Shown here in pieces: positions 50,928 through 60,195 of a DNA stretch of 64,000 nt. The translations under genes and the position numbers were made by a program. Under the pieces are notes generated by a model. That model was not told the origin of the DNA. It saw only the letters and a list, made by a program, of their open reading frames with translations, and searched no databases. Numbering within the stretch: the first letter of the stretch is position 1; each line of letters begins with the position of its first letter. The stretch is from Pseudomonas sp. Irchel s3f7. GTDB taxonomy: Bacteria > Pseudomonadota > Gammaproteobacteria > Pseudomonadales > Pseudomonadaceae. The stretch is from contig NZ_FYDO01000029.1 of the NCBI RefSeq assembly GCF_900187615.1, positions 18,292 to 82,291 on the forward strand, read 5' to 3'.

Positions 50928-52346
50928 GTGGCCGCTGATATCGAAGATACCCGCTCTGCCCGTTTTGCCCTGCGCTGTTCAAGTTTCGCCGAACGCTGGT
51001 TCCCTGATTCCTGGGTGTTTGCGGCGCTGGCAGTGATTATTGTCGCCCTCGCCACCTTGGCCATGGGCGCCAAACCCACCGATGCCGCGATGGCGTTCGG
51101 CGATGGTTTCTGGAGCCTGATCCCGTTCACCATGCAAATGGCCTTCGTGGTGATTGGCGGCTACGTCGTCGCCAGTTCACCACCGGCGGTGAAGTTGATC
51201 GACCGCCTGGCGAAGATCCCGAAAAACGGCCGTTCCGCCGTGGCTTGGGTCGCGCTGATTTCCATGGTCGCATCGCTGCTGAACTGGGGCTTGTCGCTGG
51301 TGTTCGGCGGCTTGCTGGTACGCGCCCTCGCCCGCCGTACCGACCTGAAAATGGACTATCGTGCCGCAGGTGCCGCGGCCTATCTGGGCCTTGGCGCGGT
51401 ATGGGCATTGGGCCTGTCGTCGTCCGCTGCGCAATTGCAGGCCAACCCGGCCAGCCTGCCGCCCTCGATCCTGTCGATCACCGGGGTGATTCCTTTCACG
51501 CAAACAATCTTCCTGTGGCAATCGGGCGTGATGCTGCTGGCGCTGATCGTCATCTCGCTGATCATCGCCTACGCCACCGCACCGGGTCCGAACACGGCCC
51601 GGGACGCCAAGGCCTGCGGCGTCGACCCGAGCTTCAACCTGCCGCCGCTGCAACCACGCACCCGTCCCGGCGAATGGCTGGAATACAGTCCGTTGTTGAC
51701 CATTGTGCTGGTGCTGCTAGCGGGCGGTTGGCTGTTCCACGAATTTTCGACCAAACCGACGATCACTGCGATTTCCGGGCTGAACACCTATAACTTCCTG
51801 TTCATCATGCTCGGTGCCTTGCTGCACTGGCGCCCGCGCAGCTTCCTCGACGCGGTGTCCCGTGCGGTGCCGACCACCACCGGCGTGCTGATTCAGTTCC
51901 CGCTGTACGGCTCGATTGCCGCGTTGATGACGACGGTCAAAGGCGCCGATGCCCAGACCCTGGCCCATCACATCTCGACCTTTTTCGTCAGCATCGCGTC
52001 GCACGACACTTATGCGCTGCTGATGGGCGTGTATTCGGCGATCCTCGGTTTCTTCATCCCGTCCGGCGGCGGCAAGTGGATCATCGAAGCCCCCTACGTG
52101 ATGCAAGTCGCCAACGACCTGAACTATCACCTGGGCTGGGCCGTGCAGATCTATAACGCTGCCGAAGCCCTGCCGAACCTGATCAACCCGTTCTACATGC
52201 TGCCGCTGCTGGGTGTGCTGGGGTTGAAGGCGCGGGACCTGATCGGCTTCTCGTTCGTGCAACTGCTGGTGCACACGCCGCTGGTGCTGTTTCTGTTGTG
52301 GGCACTGGGAACAACGCTGGCGTACACACCGCCGGTGATGCCTTAA
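50928..52346 (+). CDS. atoE: Short-chain fatty acid transporter (AtoE family)
   Basis: The 472-residue protein has about 12 hydrophobic segments. RFALRCSSFAERWFPDSWVFAAL near the start and SGGGKWIIEAPYVMQVANDL near 380 are conserved in AtoE. It would take up acetoacetate or short-chain fatty acids. Start GTG 50928 follows GAGGTACCCCC. No ato enzymes are beside it, so the transporter acts alone in this locus. Confidence 0.88.
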   Translation: MAADIEDTRSARFALRCSSFAERWFPDSWVFAALAVIIVALATLAMGAKPTDAAMAFGDGFWSLIPFTMQMAFVVIGGYVVASSPPAVKLIDRLAKIPKNGRSAVAWVALISMVASLLNWGLSLVFGGLLVRALARRTDLKMDYRAAGAAAYLGLGAVWALGLSSSAAQLQANPASLPPSILSITGVIPFTQTIFLWQSGVMLLALIVISLIIAYATAPGPNTARDAKACGVDPSFNLPPLQPRTRPGEWLEYSPLLTIVLVLLAGGWLFHEFSTKPTITAISGLNTYNFLFIMLGALLHWRPRSFLDAVSRAVPTTTGVLIQFPLYGSIAALMTTVKGADAQTLAHHISTFFVSIASHDTYALLMGVYSAILGFFIPSGGGKWIIEAPYVMQVANDLNYHLGWAVQIYNAAEALPNLINPFYMLPLLGVLGLKARDLIGFSFVQLLVHTPLVLFLLWALGTTLAYTPPVMP

Positions 52347-52350
52347 CAGC

Positions 52351-52387
52351 AAAAAAGGGGCCGATATCGCTATCGGCCCCTTTTTTT
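52351..52387 (+). terminator. Rho-independent terminator of the AtoE-type gene
   Basis: AAAAAAGGGGCCGATA-TCGC-TATCGGCCCCTTTTTTT, a perfect stem of about 14 pairs. It may also serve the convergent carbonic anhydrase gene. Confidence 0.93.
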
Positions 52388-52426
52388 CACACCAGTTTTG
52401 ACTCAGCTAACACCTACAGAAAGGCT

Positions 52427-53071
52427 TTACTGCGCATCAACCGGACGCAGGCGGTACTGCGGCGGCAGTTGCTCGAAGCCGCTGATGGTGGCGTTCAGGC
52501 TTTTCCAGCGACCGTCCTTGATCCCGTAGATGCAACCGTGGATCGACAGGCTCTGCCCACGGTGCCAGGCGTTCTGCACGATGCTGGTATGGCCGACGTT
52601 GGCCACTTGCTGGATCACGTTGAGCTCGCAGAGGCGGTCGACACGCTCCTCTTCGGTCGCGTACTTGGCCAGTTCTTCGCGTTTTTCGTAATACAGATCG
52701 CGGATCGAGCGCAGCCAGCCGTCGATCAGGCCCAACTGACGATCCTGCATCGAGGCACGCACGCCGCCGCAGCCATAGTGGCCGGTGACGAGGATGTGTT
52801 TGACCTTGAGCACGTCGACTGCGTACTGGATCACCGACAGGCAGTTCAGGTCGGTGTGCAACACCACGTTCGCCACGTTGCGGTGCACGAACAGGTCACC
52901 GGGCAGCATGCCCACAATCTCGTTCGCCGGCACGCGGGCATCGGAACAACCGATCCACAGGAATTCCGGGGTCTGCTGACGGGCCAGTTTGGCGAAGAAG
53001 TCAGGATCTTCCTCCTTGATCGCAGCGGCCCAACGCTCGTTGTTATCAATCAGATCTTGTAATTCGTTCAT
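52427..53071 (-). CDS. can: Beta-class carbonic anhydrase
   Basis: The 214-residue zinc enzyme interconverts CO2 and bicarbonate. Zinc ligands are in IGCSDARVP (Cys42, Asp44) and GHYGCGGV (His near 98, Cys near 101), positions as in E. coli Can. Normal length. Confidence 0.95.
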   Translation of the reverse strand: MNELQDLIDNNERWAAAIKEEDPDFFAKLARQQTPEFLWIGCSDARVPANEIVGMLPGDLFVHRNVANVVLHTDLNCLSVIQYAVDVLKVKHILVTGHYGCGGVRASMQDRQLGLIDGWLRSIRDLYYEKREELAKYATEEERVDRLCELNVIQQVANVGHTSIVQNAWHRGQSLSIHGCIYGIKDGRWKSLNATISGFEQLPPQYRLRPVDAQ

Positions 53072-53238
53072 GCAATGAAGCCTCGTGAATGATGCGCTGC
53101 TTTGACAGACGACCGCCCGTCGAGGTCACGCGCGTATTGCAGATAAACCCTGATGCAAAACGTGGCGCTCCATGCCAGTGGAATTCTCATGAGCCCGACA
53201 GGTCCACCCTAGTAAGGCCCACAGTATGAGGAATTGCC

Positions 53239-53643
53239 ATGACTGATTCACGACGTCCATACGATGCGGCGCAACCGCAACCCATTGATGATAACGAAGA
53301 CCGCATGGGCTCGGTGCATGAACTGGATTTCGATGAGGAAGAACCCAGTGCAAAAATCGGTGACGAACTGCCCGAAAAAGAGCGCGAGCAGCTGATGCCG
53401 CGCCAGCGCTTGCGTGAAGCGGGCATGACCGGCGCCTCGACCGATGATCATGAGCCTACTGACGATGACATGAGCCCGGAAACGCTGATCCGTGAAGACG
53501 GTGCGCGAGATGGCCATGAGGCTGGCGAGGACAATCGCGCGGATTGGGACCTGAGCATTGTCGATGAAGACGACATCGGCGGCGGCAATGGCCTGGATGA
53601 AGCGGAGCTGGCGCGGCGCGATCCGATGGATGGCAAGCGCTGA
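53239..53643 (+). CDS. Acidic, probably disordered conserved protein
   Basis: The 134-residue protein is very rich in Asp and Glu (for example ELDFDEEEPSAKIGDELPEK, WDLSIVDEDDIGGG) with no hydrophobic core. Pseudomonad homologues are often labelled serine kinase/phosphatase, which I do not find supported by motifs. Good start (ATG 53239 after GAGGAATTGCC). Function unknown; it could bind a basic partner. Confidence 0.7.
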   Translation: MTDSRRPYDAAQPQPIDDNEDRMGSVHELDFDEEEPSAKIGDELPEKEREQLMPRQRLREAGMTGASTDDHEPTDDDMSPETLIREDGARDGHEAGEDNRADWDLSIVDEDDIGGGNGLDEAELARRDPMDGKR

Positions 53644-53648
53644 TTTTT

Positions 53649-53759
53649 TGTGGCGAGGGAGCTTGCTCCCGTTCGGCTGCGAAGCAGTCGCGAGAAATAT
53701 TGCCTAAACCTCACAGGGGACCGCTTCGCGGCCCAGCGGGAGCAAGCTCCCTCGCCACA
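53649..53759. repeat. REP pair (TGGCGAGGGAGC class)
   Basis: TGTGGCGAGGGAGCTTGCTC mirrored by GAGCAAGCTCCCTCGCCACA, about 70 bases apart. Between the convergent acidic-protein and rimI genes. Confidence 0.85.
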
Positions 53760-53767
53760 ATGGTGAT

Positions 53768-54220
53768 TCAATCCACCAAAGTACAGGCCATGACCACCGC
53801 ATCTTCGCGCCCGCCCACCGCCGGGTAGTAATCCCGGCGACGGCCGATTTCGTTGAAGCCATACCGTTCATAAAGCCTGAACGCCGCGGTATTGCTGTCG
53901 CGCACTTCCAGAAAACACTCTCGGGCGTCGGCCTTGTAGGCAATCGACATCAGATGCTCCAGCAACGTCAGGCCCAGGCCACGGCCCTGGTTTTCCGGTT
54001 TGACGGTGATGTTCAGCAGATGCGCCTCATCAAGGATGATCTGCACCACACCGTGGCCCACCTGCTGCTGGCCCTCATACATCAACCAGATCTGATATTT
54101 GCCCAGGCCATCGAGAAAAATCCCGCGGGTCCAGGGATGGCTGTAAGCCGCGTATTCGATCTTCAGTACGGTTTCCATGTCCGCCTCGGTCATCGGGCGG
54201 AACGATACAGCGTCACTCAT
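53768..54220 (-). CDS. rimI: Ribosomal protein S18-alanine N-acetyltransferase
   Basis: The 150-residue GNAT enzyme acetylates the N-terminal Ala of S18. Acetyl-CoA-binding VKPENQGRGLGLTLLEHLM (about 77-95) and FLEVRDSNTAAFRLYERYGF (about 101-120) are typical RimI. It overlaps the end of holD by 8 bases, the classic holD-rimI pairing. Confidence 0.92.
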   Translation of the reverse strand: MSDAVSFRPMTEADMETVLKIEYAAYSHPWTRGIFLDGLGKYQIWLMYEGQQQVGHGVVQIILDEAHLLNITVKPENQGRGLGLTLLEHLMSIAYKADARECFLEVRDSNTAAFRLYERYGFNEIGRRRDYYPAVGGREDAVVMACTLVD

Positions 54221-54998
54221 TCGATTCTTTCCAGCGCGCCATCAGCCGACGCATGGCTTGCCAGACATCAGCTTTACGCTGTGGCTCTTCCATTAATAAC
54301 TCCAGGCCCGGCAGGGCCCAGACCGACCCCAGGCCTTCGACCTGGAGTTCGCGGTTGAACGACTCGGCATTGGTTTCGCCGGCAAAACGTACAGCGGGCA
54401 GGCCGATCAGCCATAAACAGACGCACGGCGCCTCTTCCATCCGCACCGAGAGAAACCCCTGCACAAAGTCACGGGCCGCTTCCGGTCCCTGATCCATCGT
54501 TCCTCGCACCAGCAGTGGCCAGCGTATCGGCTCGCCGACGATCTGCGGGCTGTCCGGCAGACCGGCGGCGCGCAGCATGTCTTTGAGCAGCAAATAAGCG
54601 GGATCGCGGGTCTGGAACGTTTCGCCTGTGGGTAACTCGACCAGCAGCAGGCAACGCCCGGCCCGCAGCAATTGCAGCGCGAAGCGCGGTGGCGGTACGA
54701 CCGGCGCCTTGGCCACGACCGGTGCCGCTTCAGCCTCCTCCACCGGTTTGGCCCCGGTGCGCGTGCTCGCCGCCGATGGCCGCGGCACCTCGATCTTCAC
54801 CCGCTCGGTCGCCTTGACCGCAGGCGCCACGGGCGTTTCAGCCACCGGAGCCGGCGCAACAGACGCGACGACAAGCGGCTCGGCGATCTCCAGCAGCTCG
54901 GGCCGCGACGGCGCGGCAAAGGGCAATTCGGTGCGCGGCAGCCAGTTGACCACCTGCATGGCGTTCAAATAAGCGCGACGGCGGGACTCGATAAGCAA
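54213..54998 (-). CDS. holD: DNA polymerase III psi subunit, pseudomonad type
   Basis: The 261-residue protein is much longer than E. coli psi (about 137). It starts MLIESRRRAYLNAMQVVNWLPR, has a Pro/Ala-rich linker (about 45-110) and a conserved C-terminal half (about 110-255). The pseudomonad psi is known as a divergent protein encoded before rimI (PA4679), and this gene has that place. It links the clamp loader to SSB through chi. The start is a TTG at 54998, since the ATG 13 codons in would cut conserved residues; this is uncertain. Confidence 0.78.
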   Translation of the reverse strand: MLIESRRRAYLNAMQVVNWLPRTELPFAAPSRPELLEIAEPLVVASVAPAPVAETPVAPAVKATERVKIEVPRPSAASTRTGAKPVEEAEAAPVVAKAPVVPPPRFALQLLRAGRCLLLVELPTGETFQTRDPAYLLLKDMLRAAGLPDSPQIVGEPIRWPLLVRGTMDQGPEAARDFVQGFLSVRMEEAPCVCLWLIGLPAVRFAGETNAESFNRELQVEGLGSVWALPGLELLMEEPQRKADVWQAMRRLMARWKESNE

Positions 54999-55180
54999 AG
55001 GTCGGCCACTTGTGGATAACTAATAGTGCGCTGATTCTACCGCCGTTCGCACAAGATCGCCCGCTGTTGATCGATAGACTTTACCGATACAAAAAGCGAC
55101 AGCTTGTCCCGAGAGTGAATCGCATCGCGCCCAATGCAGTACAATCGCGGCTTTTAATCGCCAACCAGCCGGCCATTCCG

Positions 55181-56458
55181 ATGATCGAACCCAAGCGCGT
55201 CTTGCGCGCCCTCGCTGAACACTGGGCACTTCTGGAGCCACTGTGCGAGCACTTCGACCAAGGCACACTGAGCCTCAACGAATTGCGTTCACAGTTGGCC
55301 GCCCAGCAACTCGACAGTACGCCGCAGGACATCACCAGCCTGCTGGACGTGTGGATTCGCCTCGATATCCTGGTTCCCGTGGCGAAAAGCCCGAACCGGT
55401 TCGAGCTCAATGCGCAGATTCACGATTTCCTCGCCTACCTGCGCCGTGAACACCGTTTGGGCCTGTGCCTGGAGATCGAGGCCTATTTGCGCCACCTCGA
55501 ACGCCTGGCCGGTTATATCCAGGACGCGTTCGATATCCGCGATGGCAACGACCTGGCGCGCCAGTTGCGCCTGCTCGACATGCGGGTGCGCGATGTACTG
55601 AAAAAACTCGATAACGACGAACAGGCGCTGGTGGCCGTCGCCGAAAGGGCGAAAACCAGCGACCGGCAGATTCCCTTGCGCCAGCGTTACGCTGAAGTCC
55701 TGGCGACCTGGGACGAATACGTCGAGCCGATGATTGATCTGGTGAACGCCGACGGCGCCTTCGAACAAGGCGTGCGCAAGGTCGAAACCGTGCTGCTGAA
55801 GATGCTCAGCGAGCAGCAACGTCTCGGCCACCTGGTCGACGATGACATGCTGCTGCGCACCCACGCGCGCATCCTCGAAATGCAGACCAGCGCCCAGTTG
55901 ACCCTGCGTCATGCCCGCGAATTGCTGCTGCCGCTGCGTGAAGAAGCGCGTCGCCACAACGCCGTGACCCGTGGCGCCGCACTGGCCCTGTCGATGATCC
56001 GGCGCAAAGGCATCGACGCCGTACCGCATGCGGCCATGCCGATGTTCACGCGCCCGCAGAGCACTTTCCTCGGCAGCGCCAGTCAGGTCGAAGCCTACGT
56101 TTACGCCCTGGCCCGTTTCGAACCGAAACCGGCGCGTTTCCCAAAGGCCCACAAGACCCAGAAAGGCGAAGCGCCCCGCGCACCGCGCACGGTTCGGGAA
56201 ATGCTCGAACGCTGCGAAGATGCCCTGCCGATGCCGGACCTGATGACCTGGCTGCTGGAGCAGGAACCGGACGGCGCCACCGACGAATTGCTGTACTGGT
56301 TCTCGCGCCTGTCCCGGGAAAAACGCTTCAAGCGCGAGCGCCTGGAACGTCGCGACTACTTCACACACGAGCACCAGGTCAGCCTGCGCTCCTTCGCCCT
56401 GCTCTCGGCTGGCGACACCGCCGTCGAGGATTCTGCGAGCACTCCCTATGCATCTTGA
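55181..56458 (+). CDS. mksF: Condensin subunit MksF (kleisin)
   Basis: The 425-residue protein is the kleisin of the MksBEF condensin. The helical sequence includes LRREHRLGLCLEIEAYLRHL (about 87-106) and a central coiled region; the size matches MukF/MksF (about 430-480). Order mksF-mksE-mksB with 4-11-base overlaps fits the family. ATG 55181 (MIEPKRVLRALAEHW) begins the conserved part; the frame is open further upstream without support. Confidence 0.87.
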   Translation: MIEPKRVLRALAEHWALLEPLCEHFDQGTLSLNELRSQLAAQQLDSTPQDITSLLDVWIRLDILVPVAKSPNRFELNAQIHDFLAYLRREHRLGLCLEIEAYLRHLERLAGYIQDAFDIRDGNDLARQLRLLDMRVRDVLKKLDNDEQALVAVAERAKTSDRQIPLRQRYAEVLATWDEYVEPMIDLVNADGAFEQGVRKVETVLLKMLSEQQRLGHLVDDDMLLRTHARILEMQTSAQLTLRHARELLLPLREEARRHNAVTRGAALALSMIRRKGIDAVPHAAMPMFTRPQSTFLGSASQVEAYVYALARFEPKPARFPKAHKTQKGEAPRAPRTVREMLERCEDALPMPDLMTWLLEQEPDGATDELLYWFSRLSREKRFKRERLERRDYFTHEHQVSLRSFALLSAGDTAVEDSASTPYAS

Positions 56459-57149
56459 TCTATCCGAACTGTCCCATCTGGCACCGATTTTTCGCGAGCT
56501 GTTCAAGGGTTATCACGTCAGCCGCCGCGATCCGGAACTGTACGCACAGTTGTCGAACTTTCAGGACCAATACCGCACGCTGTTCAAGGCCCTGGGCTTT
56601 GAACTGGTCTGCGATACCCGCGGTTTCTACTACTTCGTGCCGGACCTCGCCGCCGCTGCGGTGAACAAGACCGCCCAGCGTCTGGCCCTGTTCACCTTCA
56701 TCCTCGTCGAACACCTGGCCGATCAGGGCCGCGACCCGATCACAGTGCTCGACGGTGGCAGCCTCGGCCGCGATGAATTGCCGTCGTTGCTGGATAAGTA
56801 TCGCGACCTGTTCATCCAGGCTGAAGTGCAGACCGTCGAAGAACTCGAAGAAAAAATCATGCGCCGCATGACCCAACTCGGCTTCGCGGGCGAAGAAAAC
56901 GGCATCTACCGTTTCCTGCCGCCCATGCACCGTTTCCTCGATGTGTGCCTGTCGGTTCAACAGGACCGAGATCTGGCGGCCAGCCTGCACAGCGTATTGC
57001 CGCTGCCGGTGCCGGTGCTGATCGATGAAGACAGCGACGAAAAACTGCTGCAGACCGACGATCCGCTCGACCTCAGTGAATTCGAAGGTGAAAGCGAAGA
57101 AGACGCGCTGGCCCGGGCCATCGCCGAAGAACAGGAGCTCGACGCATGA
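56448..57149 (+). CDS. mksE: Condensin subunit MksE
   Basis: The 233-residue protein (MHLDLSELSHLAPIFRELFKG) is the winged-helix KITE-type partner of MksF. It ends in an acidic tail (SEFEGESEEDALARAIAEEQE). Length and place between mksF and mksB are diagnostic. Starts 11 bases before the mksF stop. Confidence 0.88.
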   Translation: MHLDLSELSHLAPIFRELFKGYHVSRRDPELYAQLSNFQDQYRTLFKALGFELVCDTRGFYYFVPDLAAAAVNKTAQRLALFTFILVEHLADQGRDPITVLDGGSLGRDELPSLLDKYRDLFIQAEVQTVEELEEKIMRRMTQLGFAGEENGIYRFLPPMHRFLDVCLSVQQDRDLAASLHSVLPLPVPVLIDEDSDEKLLQTDDPLDLSEFEGESEEDALARAIAEEQELDA

Positions 57150-59986
57150 GCAAGGAACGTTACGGCATCCGCCGCTTTGCCCTTCTGAACACCGCCGGTT
57201 ACAGCCTTGGTCTGTTCCCGCTGGAAGAACCGCTGTCGGTATACGGTGCGAACAACCTCGGCAAATCCGCCTCGATCAACGCCTTGCAGTTCCCGATCCT
57301 GGCGCGCATGTCGGACATGAGTTTCGGCAAGTACAGCCTGGAACAGTCCCGGCGCTTCTACTTCGCCTCGGACACCAGCTACATCCTCGTTGAAGTGAAC
57401 CTGCCCCACGGCCCGCACGTGATCGGCGTGGTCGGGCGCGGCCCGGGTGGTGGTTTCGGTCACCAGTTCTTCGCTTACGCCGGCAAACTCGATTTGGCTC
57501 ACTACCAAAAGAACGATACCTGCCTGCGTCAGAAAGAACTGTTCACCAACCTTGAGCGCGAAGGCCTGAAAGCCTACGAACTCAAGCCGGACGAACTGCG
57601 CCGTTTGCTGGTCGGCGGACACACGTCGATCCCGCTGGACCTGACGCTGATTCCGCTGCGCTCCACCAGCGAGCAAAGCCTGAAGACTTTCCGCGCGCTG
57701 TTCATCAACCTGCTGCACATGCGCGAAATCACTGCGGCCAAGCTTAAGCAATTGTTCCTCGATGCCTTCGAGCACAGCCTGCGCTCCGGTAGCGTCGATT
57801 ACATTGCCGCGTGCGAAGAAGCCTTCCGCGATGTACGACGCATGGAGCAGGACTACAACTCGCTGGTTGCTGCCGGCCCATTGGTCGAAGCACTGGCCAA
57901 CGGCGTCAAGCAACGCGACATTCTGCGCGGCAAATTGCACCGGATCTCTCCCCTGCTCGACTCCTTGCTCGGCACCTGGTCGGACTACGCCAGTGCGCGC
58001 AAGGAAGAACTGACCATTCAGTCCGAACACTACCGCAACGAGCAGGACGCCCTGCAAAACGATCAGCGCGGCGGCACTCAGGAGCTGATGCGCCTGGAAC
58101 GGGAAATCACCGGCATCCAGCGCTGGCTCGGCGAACTGTCGGTGCTCAAGCATCGCTTTGCCCTGGTCGATGACGTCAAGGTGCTGGAACAGCAACTGCT
58201 GGCCGCCAAGGACGCTCACGACGAACTGGCCGGTGCATTGGCACAGTCCCGTCAGTTCAGCGCCGAAGACCTCGAAGAGCGTCTGCGCGACCTGGAAAAG
58301 CGCTTGAAGTCGGTCAAACAGCAACTCGATCACGCCGACAACAACAGCTACGCCCGCCTGCGTGAAGAGTTCTCGCAGCAAGACGTCGAGCGTCTAATGC
58401 GCTTGTTCAACAGCGCGCTGTTCAGCCTGCCATTGGGCGAACACGGCATCACCCTCGACGAGAACGGCGACTGGGTGAAGTCCGTGGAACTGATCCTCGA
58501 CGGCTTCAAAGGTGAGCGTTTCGAAGTACCGGGGCTGTCCATCGACATCTCGAACATCGAACCGCCAGCCTTGCAAGCCCTGGCGGACCGTGCCGCACTG
58601 CGCGATCAGAAAGAGCGTCTGGACAAAGAACTCAAGCAACTCAAGACCCAGCAAGCCGTCGCCGCCGACCGCGCTGCGAGCAAGACCCAGACCGAAGCGC
58701 TGTACCAGCAAGTGCTGGATGCGCAGAAGGCGTTGGAAGACTTCCGTCGCGCGCAAACACTGAGCGCCGAGGAAGGTGACAAGCTCGAACAACTGGCGCA
58801 AATGGAAGCCGCGCAGGACGAACTGAAGCGTTCCAGTGACGCCTTCACCGAACGCGTCCAGCAACTGTCGGCCAAGCTGCAATTGGTCGGCCGGCAGATC
58901 GGCGACATGGAAGCCAAGCAACGCACCCTCGACGACGCCCTGCGTCGCCGTCAGCTGTTGCCGGCGGATCTGCCGTTCGGCACACCGTTCATGGACCCGA
59001 TCGACGATTCGATGGACAACCTGCTGCCGTTGCTCAACGACTATCAGGACAGCTGGCAAGGCCTGCTGCGCGCCGACGGCCAGATCGAAGCGCTGTACGC
59101 TCAGGTGCGCCTCAAGGGCGTGGCCAAGTTCGACAGCGAAGACGACATGGAGCGCCGTCTGTCTCTGTTGATCAACGCTTACGCGCACCGCACCGACGAA
59201 GCCCTGACCCTCGGCAAGGCACGCCGTGCCGCCGTGACGGACATCGCCCGGACCCTGCGCAACATCCGCAGCGACTACGACAGCCTTGAGCACCAACTGG
59301 CGCTGTTTAACCGCGAGATCAACAAGCGTCAGGTGTCCAACCTGCAAAGCTTCCGCATCGTCCTCGCGCCGAACAAGGAAGCGCTCAAGCACATCGACCA
59401 GATCATCCACAGTGCCGGTCAGTACGAAGAAGGTGAAACCCTGTCCGTCTTCGACCTCAGCCAAAGCGCCGAGCAGGACAACAAGAACGAAGAGGCCAAG
59501 GAATACCTGGCGCGTCTCGTGGCCGCCAATCACAACCAGCTCGGTCTCAAGGATCTGTTTGAACTGGCGTTCGAAATCACCAAGGTCAACGGTCAGCCGG
59601 TGATCCACACCGACATCGACGGCGCCGCGTCCAACGGCACCACGATGACCATCAAGGCGCTGACCAACATGTACTTGTTGCTGCACTTGATGGACCGTGA
59701 CCTCGCCGGCCGCGTGCGTCTGCCGTACTACCTCGATGAGGCAGCAGACATCGACGAGAAGAACCAGGCCGCCCTGCTGGAAACCAGCCTGCAACTGGGC
59801 TTCGTGCCGATCCTGGCGAGCGTGAAGCCGCAAGTCTGTGCCAGTGTCGCCATCGACCTGGAAGGCGGTAGCGGCCCGGCCGGCATCTACATCGATGAGG
59901 CAGACTGGAAGTACATTCGTCGTCACGATCAAGTGAAGGCAACGGTCAATGAGCAAGCGAATGAACCGGAGCTGGATGCAGTCTGA
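57146..59986 (+). CDS. mksB: Condensin ATPase MksB
   Basis: The 946-residue SMC-like ATPase has Walker A GANNLGKS at residues 34-41, two coiled-coil arms rich in Leu/Glu/Gln (about 270-430 and 500-620), and the C-terminal Walker B YYLDEAADIDEKNQ (about 858-871), preceded by the signature-like SNGTTMTIKAL (about 828-838). It compacts chromosomal DNA with MksE and MksF. No MksG/JetD (Wadjet nuclease) gene follows; a terminator does. Confidence 0.93.
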   Translation: MSKERYGIRRFALLNTAGYSLGLFPLEEPLSVYGANNLGKSASINALQFPILARMSDMSFGKYSLEQSRRFYFASDTSYILVEVNLPHGPHVIGVVGRGPGGGFGHQFFAYAGKLDLAHYQKNDTCLRQKELFTNLEREGLKAYELKPDELRRLLVGGHTSIPLDLTLIPLRSTSEQSLKTFRALFINLLHMREITAAKLKQLFLDAFEHSLRSGSVDYIAACEEAFRDVRRMEQDYNSLVAAGPLVEALANGVKQRDILRGKLHRISPLLDSLLGTWSDYASARKEELTIQSEHYRNEQDALQNDQRGGTQELMRLEREITGIQRWLGELSVLKHRFALVDDVKVLEQQLLAAKDAHDELAGALAQSRQFSAEDLEERLRDLEKRLKSVKQQLDHADNNSYARLREEFSQQDVERLMRLFNSALFSLPLGEHGITLDENGDWVKSVELILDGFKGERFEVPGLSIDISNIEPPALQALADRAALRDQKERLDKELKQLKTQQAVAADRAASKTQTEALYQQVLDAQKALEDFRRAQTLSAEEGDKLEQLAQMEAAQDELKRSSDAFTERVQQLSAKLQLVGRQIGDMEAKQRTLDDALRRRQLLPADLPFGTPFMDPIDDSMDNLLPLLNDYQDSWQGLLRADGQIEALYAQVRLKGVAKFDSEDDMERRLSLLINAYAHRTDEALTLGKARRAAVTDIARTLRNIRSDYDSLEHQLALFNREINKRQVSNLQSFRIVLAPNKEALKHIDQIIHSAGQYEEGETLSVFDLSQSAEQDNKNEEAKEYLARLVAANHNQLGLKDLFELAFEITKVNGQPVIHTDIDGAASNGTTMTIKALTNMYLLLHLMDRDLAGRVRLPYYLDEAADIDEKNQAALLETSLQLGFVPILASVKPQVCASVAIDLEGGSGPAGIYIDEADWKYIRRHDQVKATVNEQANEPELDAV

Positions 59987-60005
59987 GGCTTGAATCGAAG
60001 GCAGT

Positions 60006-60042
60006 AAAAAGGCCGCGATCCATTTTGGATCGCGGCCTTTTT
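60006..60042 (+). terminator. Rho-independent terminator of mksB
   Basis: AAAAAGGCCGCGATCC / GGATCGCGGCCTTTTT, 16 bp with a 5-base loop. Confidence 0.93.
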
Positions 60043-60082
60043 CATGGGTATCTTTTAACGGTATCGGTGACCTTTAAGGCCC

Positions 60083-60164
60083 TATCGCGAGCAAGCTCGC
60101 TCCTACAGGATTTGCGGTGAAACAAACACCACTGGATCTTGTGGGAGCGAGCTCGCTCGAGATG
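60083..60164. repeat. REP pair (GTAGGAGCGAGC class), one arm diverged
   Basis: ATCGCGAGCAAGCTCGCTCC on the left and GTGGGAGCGAGCTCGCTCGA on the right in inverse orientation; the right arm differs at several bases. Between the convergent mksB and MCE genes. Confidence 0.7.
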
Positions 60165-60195
60165 GCGTCATTACAGACGCCCTATCCATTTCCTG

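Noticed and set aside
56957..59956. Long minus-strand frames opposite mksB
   Set aside because: Low-complexity shadow of coiled-coil coding sequence.
16802..60164. Regular palindromic repeats considered as CRISPR
   Set aside because: They occur as isolated inverted pairs at separate loci, with no spacers or cas genes.
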